Part shown: positions 9,187 through 17,539 of the stretch, one piece after another
How positions within the stretch are numbered: position 1 is the first letter of the stretch
How the letters are laid out: each line of letters begins with the position of its first letter
DNA from: Streptomyces peucetius
GTDB taxonomy: Bacteria; Actinomycetota; Actinomycetes; Streptomycetales; Streptomycetaceae
DNA: 64,000 bases
NCBI RefSeq assembly: GCF_025854275.1
Contig: NZ_CP107567.1
Coordinates: 7,316,001-7,380,000, forward strand
Reading direction: 5' to 3'
Made by a program: the position numbers and the translations under genes
Notes under the pieces: model-generated
The model's input: the letters and a program-made list of their open reading frames with translations, nothing else
Database searches by the model: none
What the model was told of the DNA's origin: nothing

Positions 9187-9200
9187 AGAAAGCGCTTTCT
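9187..9200. promoter_or_regulatory. LacI-family operator upstream of the ThuA protein gene
   Basis: AGAAAGCGCTTTCT is a perfect 14-base palindrome centred on CG, the classic LacI/GalR-family shape. It lies 36-49 bases before the minus-strand start at 9151. The same AAGCGCTTTCT half recurs at 49780 before the pectin operon. Confidence 0.75.
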
Positions 9201-9313
9201 GAATCCGCCGCACAGCGTAGGTTCAGCCGTCACGGGGGGTCAATGGGTCGGAAGCGAGCGGTGTGACGCGGACGTTGAGAGTCGTTGTCGGCGGTGACCC
9301 CTACGGTGGTGCC

Positions 9314-9679
9314 ATGGCCACTGCCGACGACGTACGCAGGATCGCGCTCGCGCTCCCGGGGGCGCTCGAGAAGCTCGCCTGGGGCATGCCCACCTTCCGG
9401 CTCGAGGAGCGTGGCCGGATCTTCGCCTCGCTGGACGACGACGACCGGGTGATGGGCGTGAAGTGCCCCAAGGAGGAGCGTGCGGAGCTCATCGCCGCCG
9501 AGCCCGCCAAGTTCTTCCTCCGCGAGGGCCACGACGACCACTACGCATGGCTGCGCGTGCGCCTGGAGGCGCTGGAGGACGACGACGAGCTGCGGGCGAT
9601 CCTGCTCGACTCGTGGCGCCAGGCGGCTCCCCGCAAACTGCTCGACGCCCATCCGGGGCCGGCGCCTGGCCGGGGATGA
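9314..9679 (+). CDS. MmcQ/YjbR family protein
   Basis: A 121-residue protein with the MmcQ/YjbR pattern: ADDVRRIALALPG near the start, WGMPTFRLEERGRIFASLDDD, a KCPKEERAELI segment and the closing YAWLRVRLEAL...LLDSWRQAAP. The ATG at 9314 is preferred because homology to the family begins there. These small cytoplasmic proteins have a CyaY/DNA-binding-like fold with no settled function. It stands alone, divergent from the ThuA gene. Confidence 0.82.
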   Translation: MATADDVRRIALALPGALEKLAWGMPTFRLEERGRIFASLDDDDRVMGVKCPKEERAELIAAEPAKFFLREGHDDHYAWLRVRLEALEDDDELRAILLDSWRQAAPRKLLDAHPGPAPGRG

Positions 9680-9820
9680 CGGCGATCCCGGCGGCCGCCG
9701 GGCCGGATGGCGGCGCGACCGGTGCCACGGTCGGGTGAGTTGCGCGCCCCGGGCAACCGCTTCCCGTGGCGGAGGGTACGGATTGCGGCGCCGTTCCACG
9801 ACGCCGGGAGGACCTGACCC

Positions 9821-10591
9821 ATGCCCGTCACCAAGAGCGCCGGGAGCACGCTGGCCGCGGCAGTGTGCGCCGCACTGCTTCTCGCCGGCTGTACGGACGC
9901 ATCAACCGTATCGCCCGCACCGCCCGCACCGTCCGTGCCCGAAGCGCCCGCGAAGAGCCCCGTCGGACACACCGGTCCCGAGGCGCAGAAGCCGGCTGCC
10001 CGTCACATCCCGGGCCTCGGGCCGGAGTTCCGCGCCCGCATTCCCGGCGGCACCCGCCAGGCCCTGGTCGTGTCCGGCGGGGCGGCGGACACCAACGTCG
10101 CGGAAGCCGCGGTCTACGAAAGCGGTACGGGAGGCGACTGGCGGCGTGTCGCCGGCCCCTGGCCCGCCCACAACGCCCTGCGGGGCTGGACCCACGACCA
10201 CCACGCCGGTGATCTGCGCACCCCCATCGGGGTCTTCGGCCTCGGCGACGCCGGCGGGCTCTCACCGGACCCCGGGACCCGGCTGCCGTACGACCAGGAC
10301 GAAGAGTTCGTCGCGCCCGGAACCGGCTTCCTGGGGGAGCCCCTCGAAGGTTCCTTCGACTACGTCGTCGCCATCGACTACAACCGGGTCCCGGGGACCA
10401 GCCCCCTGGACAAGGAGCGGCCGCTCGGCCTGGAGAAGGGCAGCGGGCTGTGGATCCACGTGGACCACGACGGGCCCACCCAGGGGTGTGTCTCGCTGCC
10501 GAGGGAGCGGATGCGTGAACTGCTGCGTCTGCTCGATCCGGACAAGTACCCGGTCGTCGTGATGGGGCCCGCACCGGAGCTCCGGAAGTGA
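9821..10591 (+). CDS. Lipoprotein L,D-transpeptidase (YkuD domain)
   Basis: The 256-residue product has a lipobox (LLLAGC, Cys22) and a Pro/Ala-rich linker, then a YkuD catalytic domain. The core is visible as LWIHV (His213) followed ten residues later by TQGCVSLPRERM, with Cys223 as nucleophile. Such enzymes crosslink peptidoglycan by 3-3 bonds or trim stem peptides at the outer face of the membrane. The start follows GGGAGGACC. The motif has QGC where HGC is more usual, a variation seen in actinobacterial members with the longer (T/P)PYDQDEEF region. Confidence 0.8.
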   Translation: MPVTKSAGSTLAAAVCAALLLAGCTDASTVSPAPPAPSVPEAPAKSPVGHTGPEAQKPAARHIPGLGPEFRARIPGGTRQALVVSGGAADTNVAEAAVYESGTGGDWRRVAGPWPAHNALRGWTHDHHAGDLRTPIGVFGLGDAGGLSPDPGTRLPYDQDEEFVAPGTGFLGEPLEGSFDYVVAIDYNRVPGTSPLDKERPLGLEKGSGLWIHVDHDGPTQGCVSLPRERMRELLRLLDPDKYPVVVMGPAPELRK

Positions 10592-10631
10592 CCGGACCGC
10601 ACGTCCGTCCGGGCCGGCGCCTCGGCTCCCC

Positions 10632-11519
10632 TCAGAGGAACGCCGAGATGCGCGCCCGCAGGGACACCGGGTCCAGACCGTGCGCGGCGAGGTGCTCCTC
10701 GACCGTCCCGTAACGGCGCAGTTCACGCCGCGCCACCCCGACCCCCAGCACCCGGTGCGGAACATCCGCCAGGGCGTCGTTCGCGACCGTGGTCGACGTG
10801 CCCTCCAGGTACGGCTCGACGATCACCACGTCCGCCCGGCCGCCCACGGCGGCGCGGACCGCGGCACCGTCGAAGGGGCGCACGGTCGTCGCGTACAGCA
10901 CGCTCACGTCGAGCCCCTCGGTCGCCTCGAGCACGTTGTCCAGCATCGGGCCGACGGCGACCACGACCCCGCCGCGTCCTTCGCGCACGGTGAGGAACCG
11001 GTCGCCGGTGACCGGCCGGGCCTCGGCGTTGCTCTGCAGCGACAGGCGCACGTACACCCGGTCGTCGCCGGCGGCCGCGTGCCGCAGCAGTGCGTCCGCC
11101 TCGTCGGGGTGGCCGGGCACGTGGACCGTCCATTCGTCCAGGGTGTCCAGCAGGGCCACGTCACCCGGTGCCATGTGCGTGAATCCGCCGGCCGGCCAGT
11201 CGTACGAAGCACCGGCGCTGACCAGCACACCGCCCGTGTTCTGGTGGCCGAAGTCGAGCTTCACCTGCTCGAAGGGCCGCTCGACGAGAAAGCTGGCGAA
11301 CGTGTGCATGATCGGTCGCATCCCGGTGAGCGCGATGCCGCCGCCGGCGCCGATCAGCAGCTGCTCGCGGATGCCCACATTGATCACCCGGTCCGGATGG
11401 TGACGCTGCGCCTGCTCGAAACCGGCGGCGCTGATTTCGGCGAGGACGAGGGCGAGGCGGGGGTCCTCGTCGAGCAGGCGCGAGGTGGTGGCGATGAAAC
11501 GGTCACGCATGGTGTCCAT
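10632..11519 (-). CDS. Transketolase, C-terminal subunit (split)
   Basis: A 295-residue protein corresponding to the pyrimidine-binding and C-terminal domains of transketolase. RVINVGIREQLLIGAGGGIALTG carries the conserved glutamate that activates thiamine diphosphate; PIMHTFASFLVERPFEQVKLD and the VVIVEPYLEGT region complete the fold. With the upstream gene it makes a two-chain transketolase-like enzyme as in DXS/pyruvate-dehydrogenase relatives. The gap from the partner is 66 bases on the same strand. Whether it acts in the pentose phosphate pathway or on a specialised sugar is open. Confidence 0.85.
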   Translation of the reverse strand: MDTMRDRFIATTSRLLDEDPRLALVLAEISAAGFEQAQRHHPDRVINVGIREQLLIGAGGGIALTGMRPIMHTFASFLVERPFEQVKLDFGHQNTGGVLVSAGASYDWPAGGFTHMAPGDVALLDTLDEWTVHVPGHPDEADALLRHAAAGDDRVYVRLSLQSNAEARPVTGDRFLTVREGRGGVVVAVGPMLDNVLEATEGLDVSVLYATTVRPFDGAAVRAAVGGRADVVIVEPYLEGTSTTVANDALADVPHRVLGVGVARRELRRYGTVEEHLAAHGLDPVSLRARISAFL

Positions 11520-11585
11520 GGTCGGAAGTCTCCTCTGCGGCGGCGTGCTGTTGCTGCGGTGTTCTGCGGTGGGACGAAGGGCTGA

Positions 11586-12311
11586 TCAGGCGCTCTTGGG
11601 CTCGACACGGGCGACGACCGCCCGTGGCCGCCCCGGATGCGGCGCCGTGAACGCGGCGTGCAGCGCTTCGTGGTCCCTGCCGTCGACCGTCTGCGCCGAC
11701 CAGCCGGCCGCCTCGAAGCGGGACGCGATGCCGCCGGGCCATCCATGGGTCGCGGAGGAGTTGTCGACGACGAGGGTGTGCAGCTGCTCCAGCCCGGCCG
11801 GTCCCGCGAAGGCGATGGCCTCGTGGTTGCTTCCCTCGTCGAGTTCGGCGTCGCCGATCAGGACCCACACCCGCGGATCGGTCAGGCCCTGCGCGCGCAG
11901 ACCGAGGACGGAGCCGACGGCCAGCGGCAGGCCGTGGCCGAGCGAACCGCTGCCGATCTCGGCGCCGGGCACGAGGACCCGGTCGGGGTGGTGGCCGAGC
12001 GGTGAGTCGTACGAGCCGAAGCCGGGCAGCCAGTCCTCGGGGAAGAAGCCCTTGGCGGCGAGGACGGCGTAGTACGCCATCGGTCCGTGCCCCTTGGACA
12101 ACAGGAATCGGTCCCGGTCCGGCGCGTCGGCGGTCGCCGGCGTCACCCGCAGTACGCGGTCGTACAGGACCCACAGGGCGTCGAGCGTGGACGTGGCGGC
12201 CGGCCCGTGCTTCTCGTCCCCGGTCATCAGGGACATGAGCCGGTCGATGTCGCCGAAGCCGGTGGGGATCGAGGGCCGGACGGGAGCGGTGGTGGATGCC
12301 GTTGTCGTCAT
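11586..12311 (-). CDS. Transketolase, N-terminal (ThDP-binding) subunit (split)
   Basis: A 241-residue N-terminal half: LLSKGHGPMAYYAVLAAKG, GSLGHGLPLAVGSVLG and WVLIGDAELDEGSNHEA, the last being the GDG-type motif that binds magnesium and thiamine diphosphate (here GDAELDEGSNHEA). The ATG at 12311 is chosen because an upstream MerR-type promoter would place the RNA start almost on it. No ribosome site precedes it, which suggests a leaderless transcript. Complete activity requires the downstream C-terminal subunit. Confidence 0.85.
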   Translation of the reverse strand: MTTTASTTAPVRPSIPTGFGDIDRLMSLMTGDEKHGPAATSTLDALWVLYDRVLRVTPATADAPDRDRFLLSKGHGPMAYYAVLAAKGFFPEDWLPGFGSYDSPLGHHPDRVLVPGAEIGSGSLGHGLPLAVGSVLGLRAQGLTDPRVWVLIGDAELDEGSNHEAIAFAGPAGLEQLHTLVVDNSSATHGWPGGIASRFEAAGWSAQTVDGRDHEALHAAFTAPHPGRPRAVVARVEPKSA

Positions 12312-12326
12312 GCCCACCACCGTGCA

Positions 12327-12346
12327 ACCTCAAGTTCACTTGAGGT
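12327..12346 (-). promoter_or_regulatory. SoxR/MerR-type box and promoter for the split transketolase
   Basis: ACCTCAAGTTCACTTGAGGT is a near-perfect palindrome matching the SoxR box core CCTCAAGTT-ACTTGAGG, with only the two central bases breaking symmetry. Read on the minus strand, TTGACC (12346-12351) would be the -35 element; the palindrome fills the spacer to a weak CACGGT about 19 bases on, which is the stretched spacer MerR proteins use. The start codon at 12311 lies seven bases after that -10. No soxR gene is in the window. Confidence 0.65.
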
Positions 12347-12397
12347 CAAGCGGGCCGGTCCGCGCATACGGGTTCGTGAGCAGCGGCCCGAGTGCGG

Positions 12398-12403
12398 TAT
12401 TGT
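12398..12403 (+). promoter_or_regulatory. -10 element of the first tRNA-Pro gene
   Basis: TATTGT lies about 46 bases before the tRNA and is followed by GTTCTC-like sequence. The same neighbourhood (GAGTG-GGTA-TGTTCTC-TGCGCG) recurs before the second tRNA copy at 20638, so it was duplicated with the gene. The -35 is unclear. Confidence 0.45.
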
Positions 12404-12448
12404 TCTCATGCGCGTTCGGCCAGGGGAAACCCCAGGTCAGACGGGCAC

Positions 12449-12522
<74 letters not shown>

Positions 12523-12543
12523 CTCTGCTTCTTGCAGGTCGTA

Positions 12544-12580
12544 GGCCGTTCTCTCGTACATCGGGAGAACGGCCTTTTTT
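12544..12580 (+). terminator. Intrinsic terminator after tRNA-Pro
   Basis: Arms GGCCGTTCTC and GAGAACGGCC pair perfectly over ten bases and are followed by six T residues, a textbook intrinsic terminator 22 bases after the tRNA. Confidence 0.93.
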
Positions 12581-12650
12581 CATGCCCGGACCACGGGGAC
12601 GTCCGGCGCGGCGGGGGACGAAGGTGACGTTTCGCCCGGACGGCACCACG

Positions 12651-12680
12651 TGAACGACCGAAAATCCGTACGGCTAGCAT
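12651..12680 (+). promoter_or_regulatory. Probable vegetative promoter of the GAPDH gene
   Basis: TGAACG (12651-12656), an 18-base spacer and TAGCAT (12675-12680) resemble a HrdB-type promoter. The RNA would start near 12687, giving a leader of about 25 bases before the GTG at 12712. Confidence 0.45.
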
Positions 12681-12711
12681 ATGAGCACCGCCTAGCTCGA
12701 AAGATAAGCCT

Positions 12712-14157
12712 GTGACTGTCAAAGACGACTCGTTCACCAACTGGAAGAACCGCGAGGAGATCGCGGAGTCGATGATCCCGATCATCGGGAAGCTGCACCG
12801 GGAGCGGGACGTCACGGTCCTGCTGCACAGCCGCTCCTTGGTGAACAAGTCGGTGGTCAGCATCCTCAAGACCCACCGATTCGCCCGGCAGATAGCCGGT
12901 GAGGAACTCTCGGTCACCGAGACGATGCCGTTCCTGCAGGCTCTCACCACGCTCGACCTCGGCCCCTCCCAGATCGACATCGGCATGCTCGCCGCGACCT
13001 ACAAGGCCGACGACCGCGGCCTGTCGGTGGCGGAGTTCACCGCCGATGCCGTCGCCGGAGCCACGGGTGAGGACAGGCCCGAGCGCCGCGAGCCCCGCGA
13101 CGTCGTCCTGTACGGCTTCGGCCGCATCGGCCGTCTCGTCGCCCGCCTGCTCATCGAGAAGGCCGGCTCGGGCAACGGCCTGCGGCTGCGCGCCATCGTC
13201 GTGCGGCAGGGCGGCGAGCAGGACATCGTCAAGCGCGCCTCGCTGCTGCGCCGTGACTCCATCCACGGACAGTTCCAGGGCACGATCACCGTCGACGAGG
13301 CGAACAGCACGATCATCGCCAACGGCAACGAGATCAAGGTGATCTACGCGGGCGACCCGTCGGAGGTCGACTACACGGCGTACGGCATCAAGGACGCCAT
13401 CCTCATCGACAACACCGGCAAGTGGCGCGACCGCGAGGGCCTCTCCAAGCACCTGCGCCCCGGTATCGACAAGGTCGTCCTGACTGCCCCGGGCAAGGGC
13501 GACGTCCCCAACATCGTCCACGGCGTCAACCACGACATGATCAAGCCGGACGAGCAGATCCTCTCCTGCGCGTCGTGCACCACCAACGCGATCGTCCCGC
13601 CGCTGAAGGCGATGGCCGACGAGTACGGTGTCCTGCGCGGCCATGTGGAGACCGTCCACTCGTTCACCAACGACCAGAACCTGCTGGACAATTACCACAA
13701 GGCGGACCGTCGCGGCCGCTCGGCGCCGCTCAACATGGTCATCACCGAGACCGGTGCCGCCTCCGCCGTCGCCAAGGCGCTGCCCGACCTCGAGGCGCCG
13801 ATCACGGGCAGCTCGATCCGCGTCCCCGTGCCGGACGTCTCGATCGCGATACTCAGCCTGCGGCTCGGCCGCGAGACCACCCGCGAGGACGTCCTCGAGC
13901 ACCTGCGCAACGTGTCGCTGACCTCGCCGCTCAAGCGTCAGATCGACTTCACCACCGCCCCCGACGCGGTCTCCAGCGACTTCATCGGCTCGCGCCACGC
14001 GTCGATCGTCGACGCCGGCGCCACCAAGGTCGACGGTGACAACGCGATCCTCTACCTGTGGTACGACAACGAGTTCGGCTACTCCTGCCAGGTCATCCGC
14101 GTCGTCCAGTACGTCTCCGGAGTGGAGTACCCCACCTTCCCGGCCCCGGCGCTCTGA
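12712..14157 (+). CDS. Glyceraldehyde-3-phosphate dehydrogenase, long form
   Basis: A 481-residue GAPDH, well above the usual 330-340. About 130 extra N-terminal residues (FTNWKNREEIAESMIPIIGKL and onward) precede the Rossmann motif VVLYGFGRIGR. The catalytic Cys289 sits in SCASCTTN and the C-terminus has the family ending LYLWYDNEFGYSCQVIRVV. Proteins of this length are annotated as GAPDH in actinomycetes and some proteobacteria. The GTG start has only a weak GAAAGAT ribosome site. It lies between a tRNA and a convergent phosphatase gene with no glycolytic neighbours. NAD/NADP preference is not clear from sequence. Confidence 0.9.
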   Translation: MTVKDDSFTNWKNREEIAESMIPIIGKLHRERDVTVLLHSRSLVNKSVVSILKTHRFARQIAGEELSVTETMPFLQALTTLDLGPSQIDIGMLAATYKADDRGLSVAEFTADAVAGATGEDRPERREPRDVVLYGFGRIGRLVARLLIEKAGSGNGLRLRAIVVRQGGEQDIVKRASLLRRDSIHGQFQGTITVDEANSTIIANGNEIKVIYAGDPSEVDYTAYGIKDAILIDNTGKWRDREGLSKHLRPGIDKVVLTAPGKGDVPNIVHGVNHDMIKPDEQILSCASCTTNAIVPPLKAMADEYGVLRGHVETVHSFTNDQNLLDNYHKADRRGRSAPLNMVITETGAASAVAKALPDLEAPITGSSIRVPVPDVSIAILSLRLGRETTREDVLEHLRNVSLTSPLKRQIDFTTAPDAVSSDFIGSRHASIVDAGATKVDGDNAILYLWYDNEFGYSCQVIRVVQYVSGVEYPTFPAPAL

Positions 14158-14179
14158 TCCGCCGCCCGTTCCGGGTTTC

Positions 14180-14208
14180 CCGGCCGCCCGCCACCGGCGG
14201 GCGGCCGG
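14180..14208. terminator. Terminator hairpin between GAPDH and phosphatase genes
   Basis: Arms CCGGCCGCCCGCC and GGCGGGCGGCCGG pair perfectly over 13 bases around ACC. It stands between convergent genes and can serve both. A second GC-rich palindrome (GTACGGCCGGC/GCCGGCCGGCCCGTAC) follows. Confidence 0.75.
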
Positions 14209-14241
14209 TCCCGTACGGCCGGCGCCGGCCGGCCCGTACGG

Positions 14242-16677
14242 TCAGCCTCCGCTGCCGGAGACGTCGATCTCCGCCCACACCTGCTTGCCGCCGCTGAGCG
14301 GTACCGAGCCCCATGCCGCGGTCGTCGCCTCGACGATGAGCAGGCCCCGGCCGCCCGTCGCCTCCCAGTCGACGTCGGCCGGTTTGACAGGGGAGCGGGG
14401 CGAGGTGTCGTTCACGGCGATCCGCAGCCGGTCGGAGGAGAGCGTCAGATCCAGACCCACCTCACCCTGGGTGTGGGCGATGGCGTTGGTGACGAGCTCG
14501 GACACCACCAGCAGCGCGATGTCGATCTCGTCGGTCAGACCCCAGGAGCGGAGCGTGCGCGCGGCGAAGCGGCGGGCGTGCAGCACGGCGTTGGTGAGCC
14601 GCCACACCGTCCAGTGCGTCCGCAGCGGACGCGCGCGCGTCCCGTCGTAACGCAGCAGCAGCACCGCGACGTCGTCGTCGCGTCCGTTGGCGGTGCCGAG
14701 GAGTTCGTCGGCGACCCGGCCGATGTCGGACGGGTCGGCCTCGCCGAGCGCATCGCTCACCCGCCGTATGCCCTCCTCCAGCGGGAGGCGGGCCGACTCC
14801 ACGAGACCGTCGGTGACCAGGGTGAGCAGGGTGCCGGGGGCCAGACCCGCCTCGGTCATGGAGAACGCCGCCTCCGCCAGCACCCCCAGCGGCGGCCCGC
14901 CCTCGACGGCCAGTTCCTCGGTTGTGCCGTCCGGGTGGCGGAGCAGCGGCGGCAGATGCCCGGCCCGCACGAAGATGGCGATGCCCTCCTCCATGTCCAG
15001 GTCCACGTACAGACACGTGGCGAAGAGGTCCGTCTCCATGCCGACGAGCAGCCGGTTGGCGCGGGAGACCACCACGTCGGGCGGATGGCCCTCCACCGCG
15101 TAGGCCCGTACCGCCGTGCGCATCTGGCCCATGATCGTGGCGGCGGCGGCGCTGTGGCCCTGGACGTCGCCGATGACGAGCGCCACGTGCCCGTCGGCCA
15201 GCGGGATCACGTCGTACCAGTCGCCGCCCACCTCCAGACCGGCCGTCGCGGGCAGATAGCGAGCGACGGCGACGCCGCCGGGCAGCACCGGGAGCTTGCG
15301 CGGAAGGAGGCTGCGCTGCAGCATCCTGGCCAGCTCGTGCCCCGCGTCCATGGCATGGGCGCGCCGGAGCGCGCTGCCCACCAGGCCCGCGACCGCCGTC
15401 AGCAGCGACCGTTCCTCCGGGGCGAACTCGTGCGCCGCGTCCCATCCGACCAGGCACACCCCGACCATGCGCCCGTCGGCCGGCAGCGGGACGACGGCCA
15501 GACCGCCGGGCCCGATGCCGATGAGGCCGGGCTCCAGATCGGCTCCCGGCGGCCACAGGCTCATATGACCGTCCCGCAGCGCGCTCTGCAGGGTGGGCAG
15601 CGAGTGGCACGACGCGTCCGGCCACTCGGACCGCCACTCGCTCTGCCAGACGCCCGGCCAGGCGTCGGGCTCCGGCGGGTCCAGGACGGTGACCAGCAGC
15701 CGGTCGGACTCCACCTCCGCGACGGCGATCCGGTCGGCGTCCAGCGGCTGGCGCAGCATCTCGACGACCGTACGGCTGACGTCCCGCACCGTCGTCGCCC
15801 CGGCAAGCCGCGCCGACAGCCCCTGCACGACGGCGACCTCGTCGTCCGTGGGGCGCAGATAGACGGCGTCGGCGACCACCCCGAGCACCCGCTCCGGCGT
15901 GCCGTCGGCCCCGAACCGCAGACGGCAGCGAAGACCCAGCCAGCGCAGCTCACCACCCGGGCGGCGGATGCGGAACGCCAGCTGCTCACCGGAGGAGGAC
16001 GACAGCCGGCCCGGCTCGACGACGGCCATCAGCGCCGGGATGTCGTCCGGTACGGCACAGGCGAGCAAGGTCTCCACCCGCCCGTCGAACTCCTCCTCGG
16101 CGATGCCGAGCAGCTCCAGGACGCGCGCGTCCGCCTCCATGAGCCCGGTGTCCAGCGTCAGGATGAACGCCCCGCTGTGCAGCGGGACCAGCGTCGGCCC
16201 CGGGTGCGTCCGGGGCTCCGGCCGGCCGGCTGCACGGGCCGGTACGGACTCCAGGCCGGCCGTCACCTGATCGGCGTAGAGCTCCAGGAGGCTGCGGCGG
16301 TCGGCGTCGAAACCGTCCGCCGTCTCGCCCGCGACGACGAGGCAGCCCAGCTGTGTGGTGCCGTGGCCGAGCGGCAGCGCACCGAGCGAGAACTTGGGCG
16401 GCAGAGTGCCGGCGCCGACGGGGGACACGCCGCGCGCGTCGGCGGAGAGGTACGCCGCCAGCTCCGCCGGGCTCAGCCACAGCGGCCGGGCGGCCCGGTA
16501 GGCGTCCGTGGCGGGGGAGCGGCCGCCCAGCGCCACGACCGACGGCAGTCCGTACGTCCCGCCCCGGTCCCCCACCACCTCCGCCAGCCGTAGTTCGTCG
16601 CCGCTCTCCGTGAGTACGTAGACAGCGGCCAGCTCGGCCCCACAGAACGCAAAACTCGCCCGTGTCAATGCGCGCAC
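14242..16677 (-). CDS. SpoIIE-type PP2C phosphatase with GAF/PAS sensors and RsbW-like ATPase domain
   Basis: An 811-residue cytoplasmic signalling protein. In order: a GAF-like domain (about 1-150), a PAS domain (about 170-280, LLGIAEEEFDGRVETLL), a second GAF (about 290-440), a SpoIIE/RsbU phosphatase (about 450-690: LEVGGDWYDVI, ALVIGDVQGHSA, LTLVTDGLVE, NGRDDDVAVLLLR) and a C-terminal GHKL ATPase (SELVTNAIAHTQG, GGRGLLIVE). This layout is typical of Streptomyces regulators of anti-sigma-factor antagonists. The GTG at 16677 has GGAGG only two bases away; a TTG three codons later has better spacing, so the exact start is uncertain. Confidence 0.88.
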   Translation of the reverse strand: MRALTRASFAFCGAELAAVYVLTESGDELRLAEVVGDRGGTYGLPSVVALGGRSPATDAYRAARPLWLSPAELAAYLSADARGVSPVGAGTLPPKFSLGALPLGHGTTQLGCLVVAGETADGFDADRRSLLELYADQVTAGLESVPARAAGRPEPRTHPGPTLVPLHSGAFILTLDTGLMEADARVLELLGIAEEEFDGRVETLLACAVPDDIPALMAVVEPGRLSSSSGEQLAFRIRRPGGELRWLGLRCRLRFGADGTPERVLGVVADAVYLRPTDDEVAVVQGLSARLAGATTVRDVSRTVVEMLRQPLDADRIAVAEVESDRLLVTVLDPPEPDAWPGVWQSEWRSEWPDASCHSLPTLQSALRDGHMSLWPPGADLEPGLIGIGPGGLAVVPLPADGRMVGVCLVGWDAAHEFAPEERSLLTAVAGLVGSALRRAHAMDAGHELARMLQRSLLPRKLPVLPGGVAVARYLPATAGLEVGGDWYDVIPLADGHVALVIGDVQGHSAAAATIMGQMRTAVRAYAVEGHPPDVVVSRANRLLVGMETDLFATCLYVDLDMEEGIAIFVRAGHLPPLLRHPDGTTEELAVEGGPPLGVLAEAAFSMTEAGLAPGTLLTLVTDGLVESARLPLEEGIRRVSDALGEADPSDIGRVADELLGTANGRDDDVAVLLLRYDGTRARPLRTHWTVWRLTNAVLHARRFAARTLRSWGLTDEIDIALLVVSELVTNAIAHTQGEVGLDLTLSSDRLRIAVNDTSPRSPVKPADVDWEATGGRGLLIVEATTAAWGSVPLSGGKQVWAEIDVSGSGG

Positions 16678-16880
16678 CGCCTCCGTACGCGGTCAGGTAC
16701 CGCGCTGTTCCCATGCTGCCGTTGTTCGCGGGGTGGGAGCTAGTCAGGAGACGCCATCGATCGCGCGGCGGCCCTCGCGGCGCGGCGCCGGCGCCCGCCC
16801 CGGCGGGACGCACGGCGCAGAGCGCCGGGGGACGGGGCTGCCGCCGGACGGCCCCGTCCTCCGGCGCGAGCATCTCGGCA

Positions 16881-16985
16881 TCGGACCTCGACGCCGAGCT
16901 CCGCGAAGAGTGCGGCCTTGGCGCGCAGGGCCTTGTCGGCGGTTGCCGCGTCCGGTGCGTACGCCACGTTCAGGTGGTTTGGGCA
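16881..16985 (-). pseudogene. Possible remnant of an unidentified gene
   Basis: A minus-strand stretch encodes about 35 residues of normal-looking protein (CPNHLNVAYAPD... to ...FAELGVEVR) inside otherwise arginine-rich junk, with no start or flanking domain. It abuts the truncated permease on the opposite strand. It may be the tail of a decayed gene; family not recognised. Confidence 0.25.
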
Positions 16986-16994
16986 CTGGCGCTC

Positions 16995-17273
16995 TACTGG
17001 AACATTGTGCTGCCGATGTCCCGGCCGATCCTCTCCGCGCTGGCCGTGTTCTTCTTCCTCGCCAACTGGAACGCCTTCGTCTGGCCACTGGTCGCCACCA
17101 ATGACCGGCCCCTGACGGTCGTCCAGCTGGGGATCGCCTCCTTCCAGACCCAGTACAGCTCGAACTGGAACTACATCCTGGCGGCGACGGTCGCGGCACT
17201 GCCGATGCTGGCGCTGTTCTTCAGGTTCCAGCGACAGATCGTCGAGTCCATCAAGACGTCGGTCCTGAAGTAG
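16995..17273 (+). pseudogene. C-terminal fragment of a MalG-type sugar ABC permease
   Basis: About 92 residues match the end of a carbohydrate permease: YWNIVLPMSRPILSALAVFF (end of the EAA loop region), WNAFVWPLVATNDRPLTVVQLG, and the closing RFQRQIVESIKTSVLK. The front two-thirds of the gene is missing; upstream of 16995 the frame turns into unrelated arginine-rich sequence. No binding protein or second permease is nearby, so the rest of the operon was deleted. A hairpin that was probably its terminator follows. Confidence 0.85.
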
Positions 17274-17284
17274 CACCGTCGCTC

Positions 17285-17320
17285 CGGACCGGGCCACGCT
17301 TCCGGGCGTGGCGCGGTCCG
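17285..17320 (+). terminator. Terminator hairpin after the permease fragment
   Basis: Arms CGGACCGGGCCACGC and GCGTGGCGCGGTCCG pair over 15 positions with one mismatch around a 6-base loop, 12 bases after the fragment's stop. Confidence 0.7.
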
Positions 17321-17390
17321 TGTGCTTTCCGGGCGTGGCCGGGCCCGTGTGCTTCTCGGGCGGGGCCCGGTCCGTGTGGTGTGGCGTTCG
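17315..17390. repeat. Short tandem repeat of about 27 bases
   Basis: GGTCCGTGTGCTT, GGGCCCGTGTGCTTC and GGTCCGTGTGGTG recur at about 27-base spacing, each followed by a CGGGCG-GG-like segment. It appears to derive from the preceding hairpin's right arm. Noncoding. Confidence 0.55.
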
Positions 17391-17414
17391 GGTGTTGCTC
17401 CGGGGGCATGTCCG

Positions 17415-17464
17415 GGACTGCTTTCCCGTACCTGCCCCGCCCTGACTCACGACGCTTTACGTCC
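17415..17464. repeat. Left 50-bp inverted repeat of a noncoding repeat element
   Basis: The 50 bases starting GGACTGCTTTCCCGTACCTG match, in inverse orientation, 18096-18145 with two mismatches by eye. The pair encloses about 630 bases of degenerate repeats without a convincing gene. Confidence 0.9.
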
Positions 17465-17539
17465 CGAACACGCCCCCTGCGCGTCCCCCTGCCCCCGGGC
17501 CGACGCCGTCGCTCCCGCCGGTGGAAAGGTGCCGGTTCC

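Noticed and set aside
6749..9202. A long plus-strand open frame (over 800 codons) across the ThuA-dehydrogenase gene
   Set aside because: It is antisense to a gene with clear domains, is rich in Val/Gly/Arg with no recognisable motif, and arises because GC-rich codon bias leaves the opposite strand open.
12580..13998. Long minus-strand open frame across GAPDH
   Set aside because: Antisense shadow; the plus strand has the intact catalytic motif SCASCTTN and family-wide similarity.
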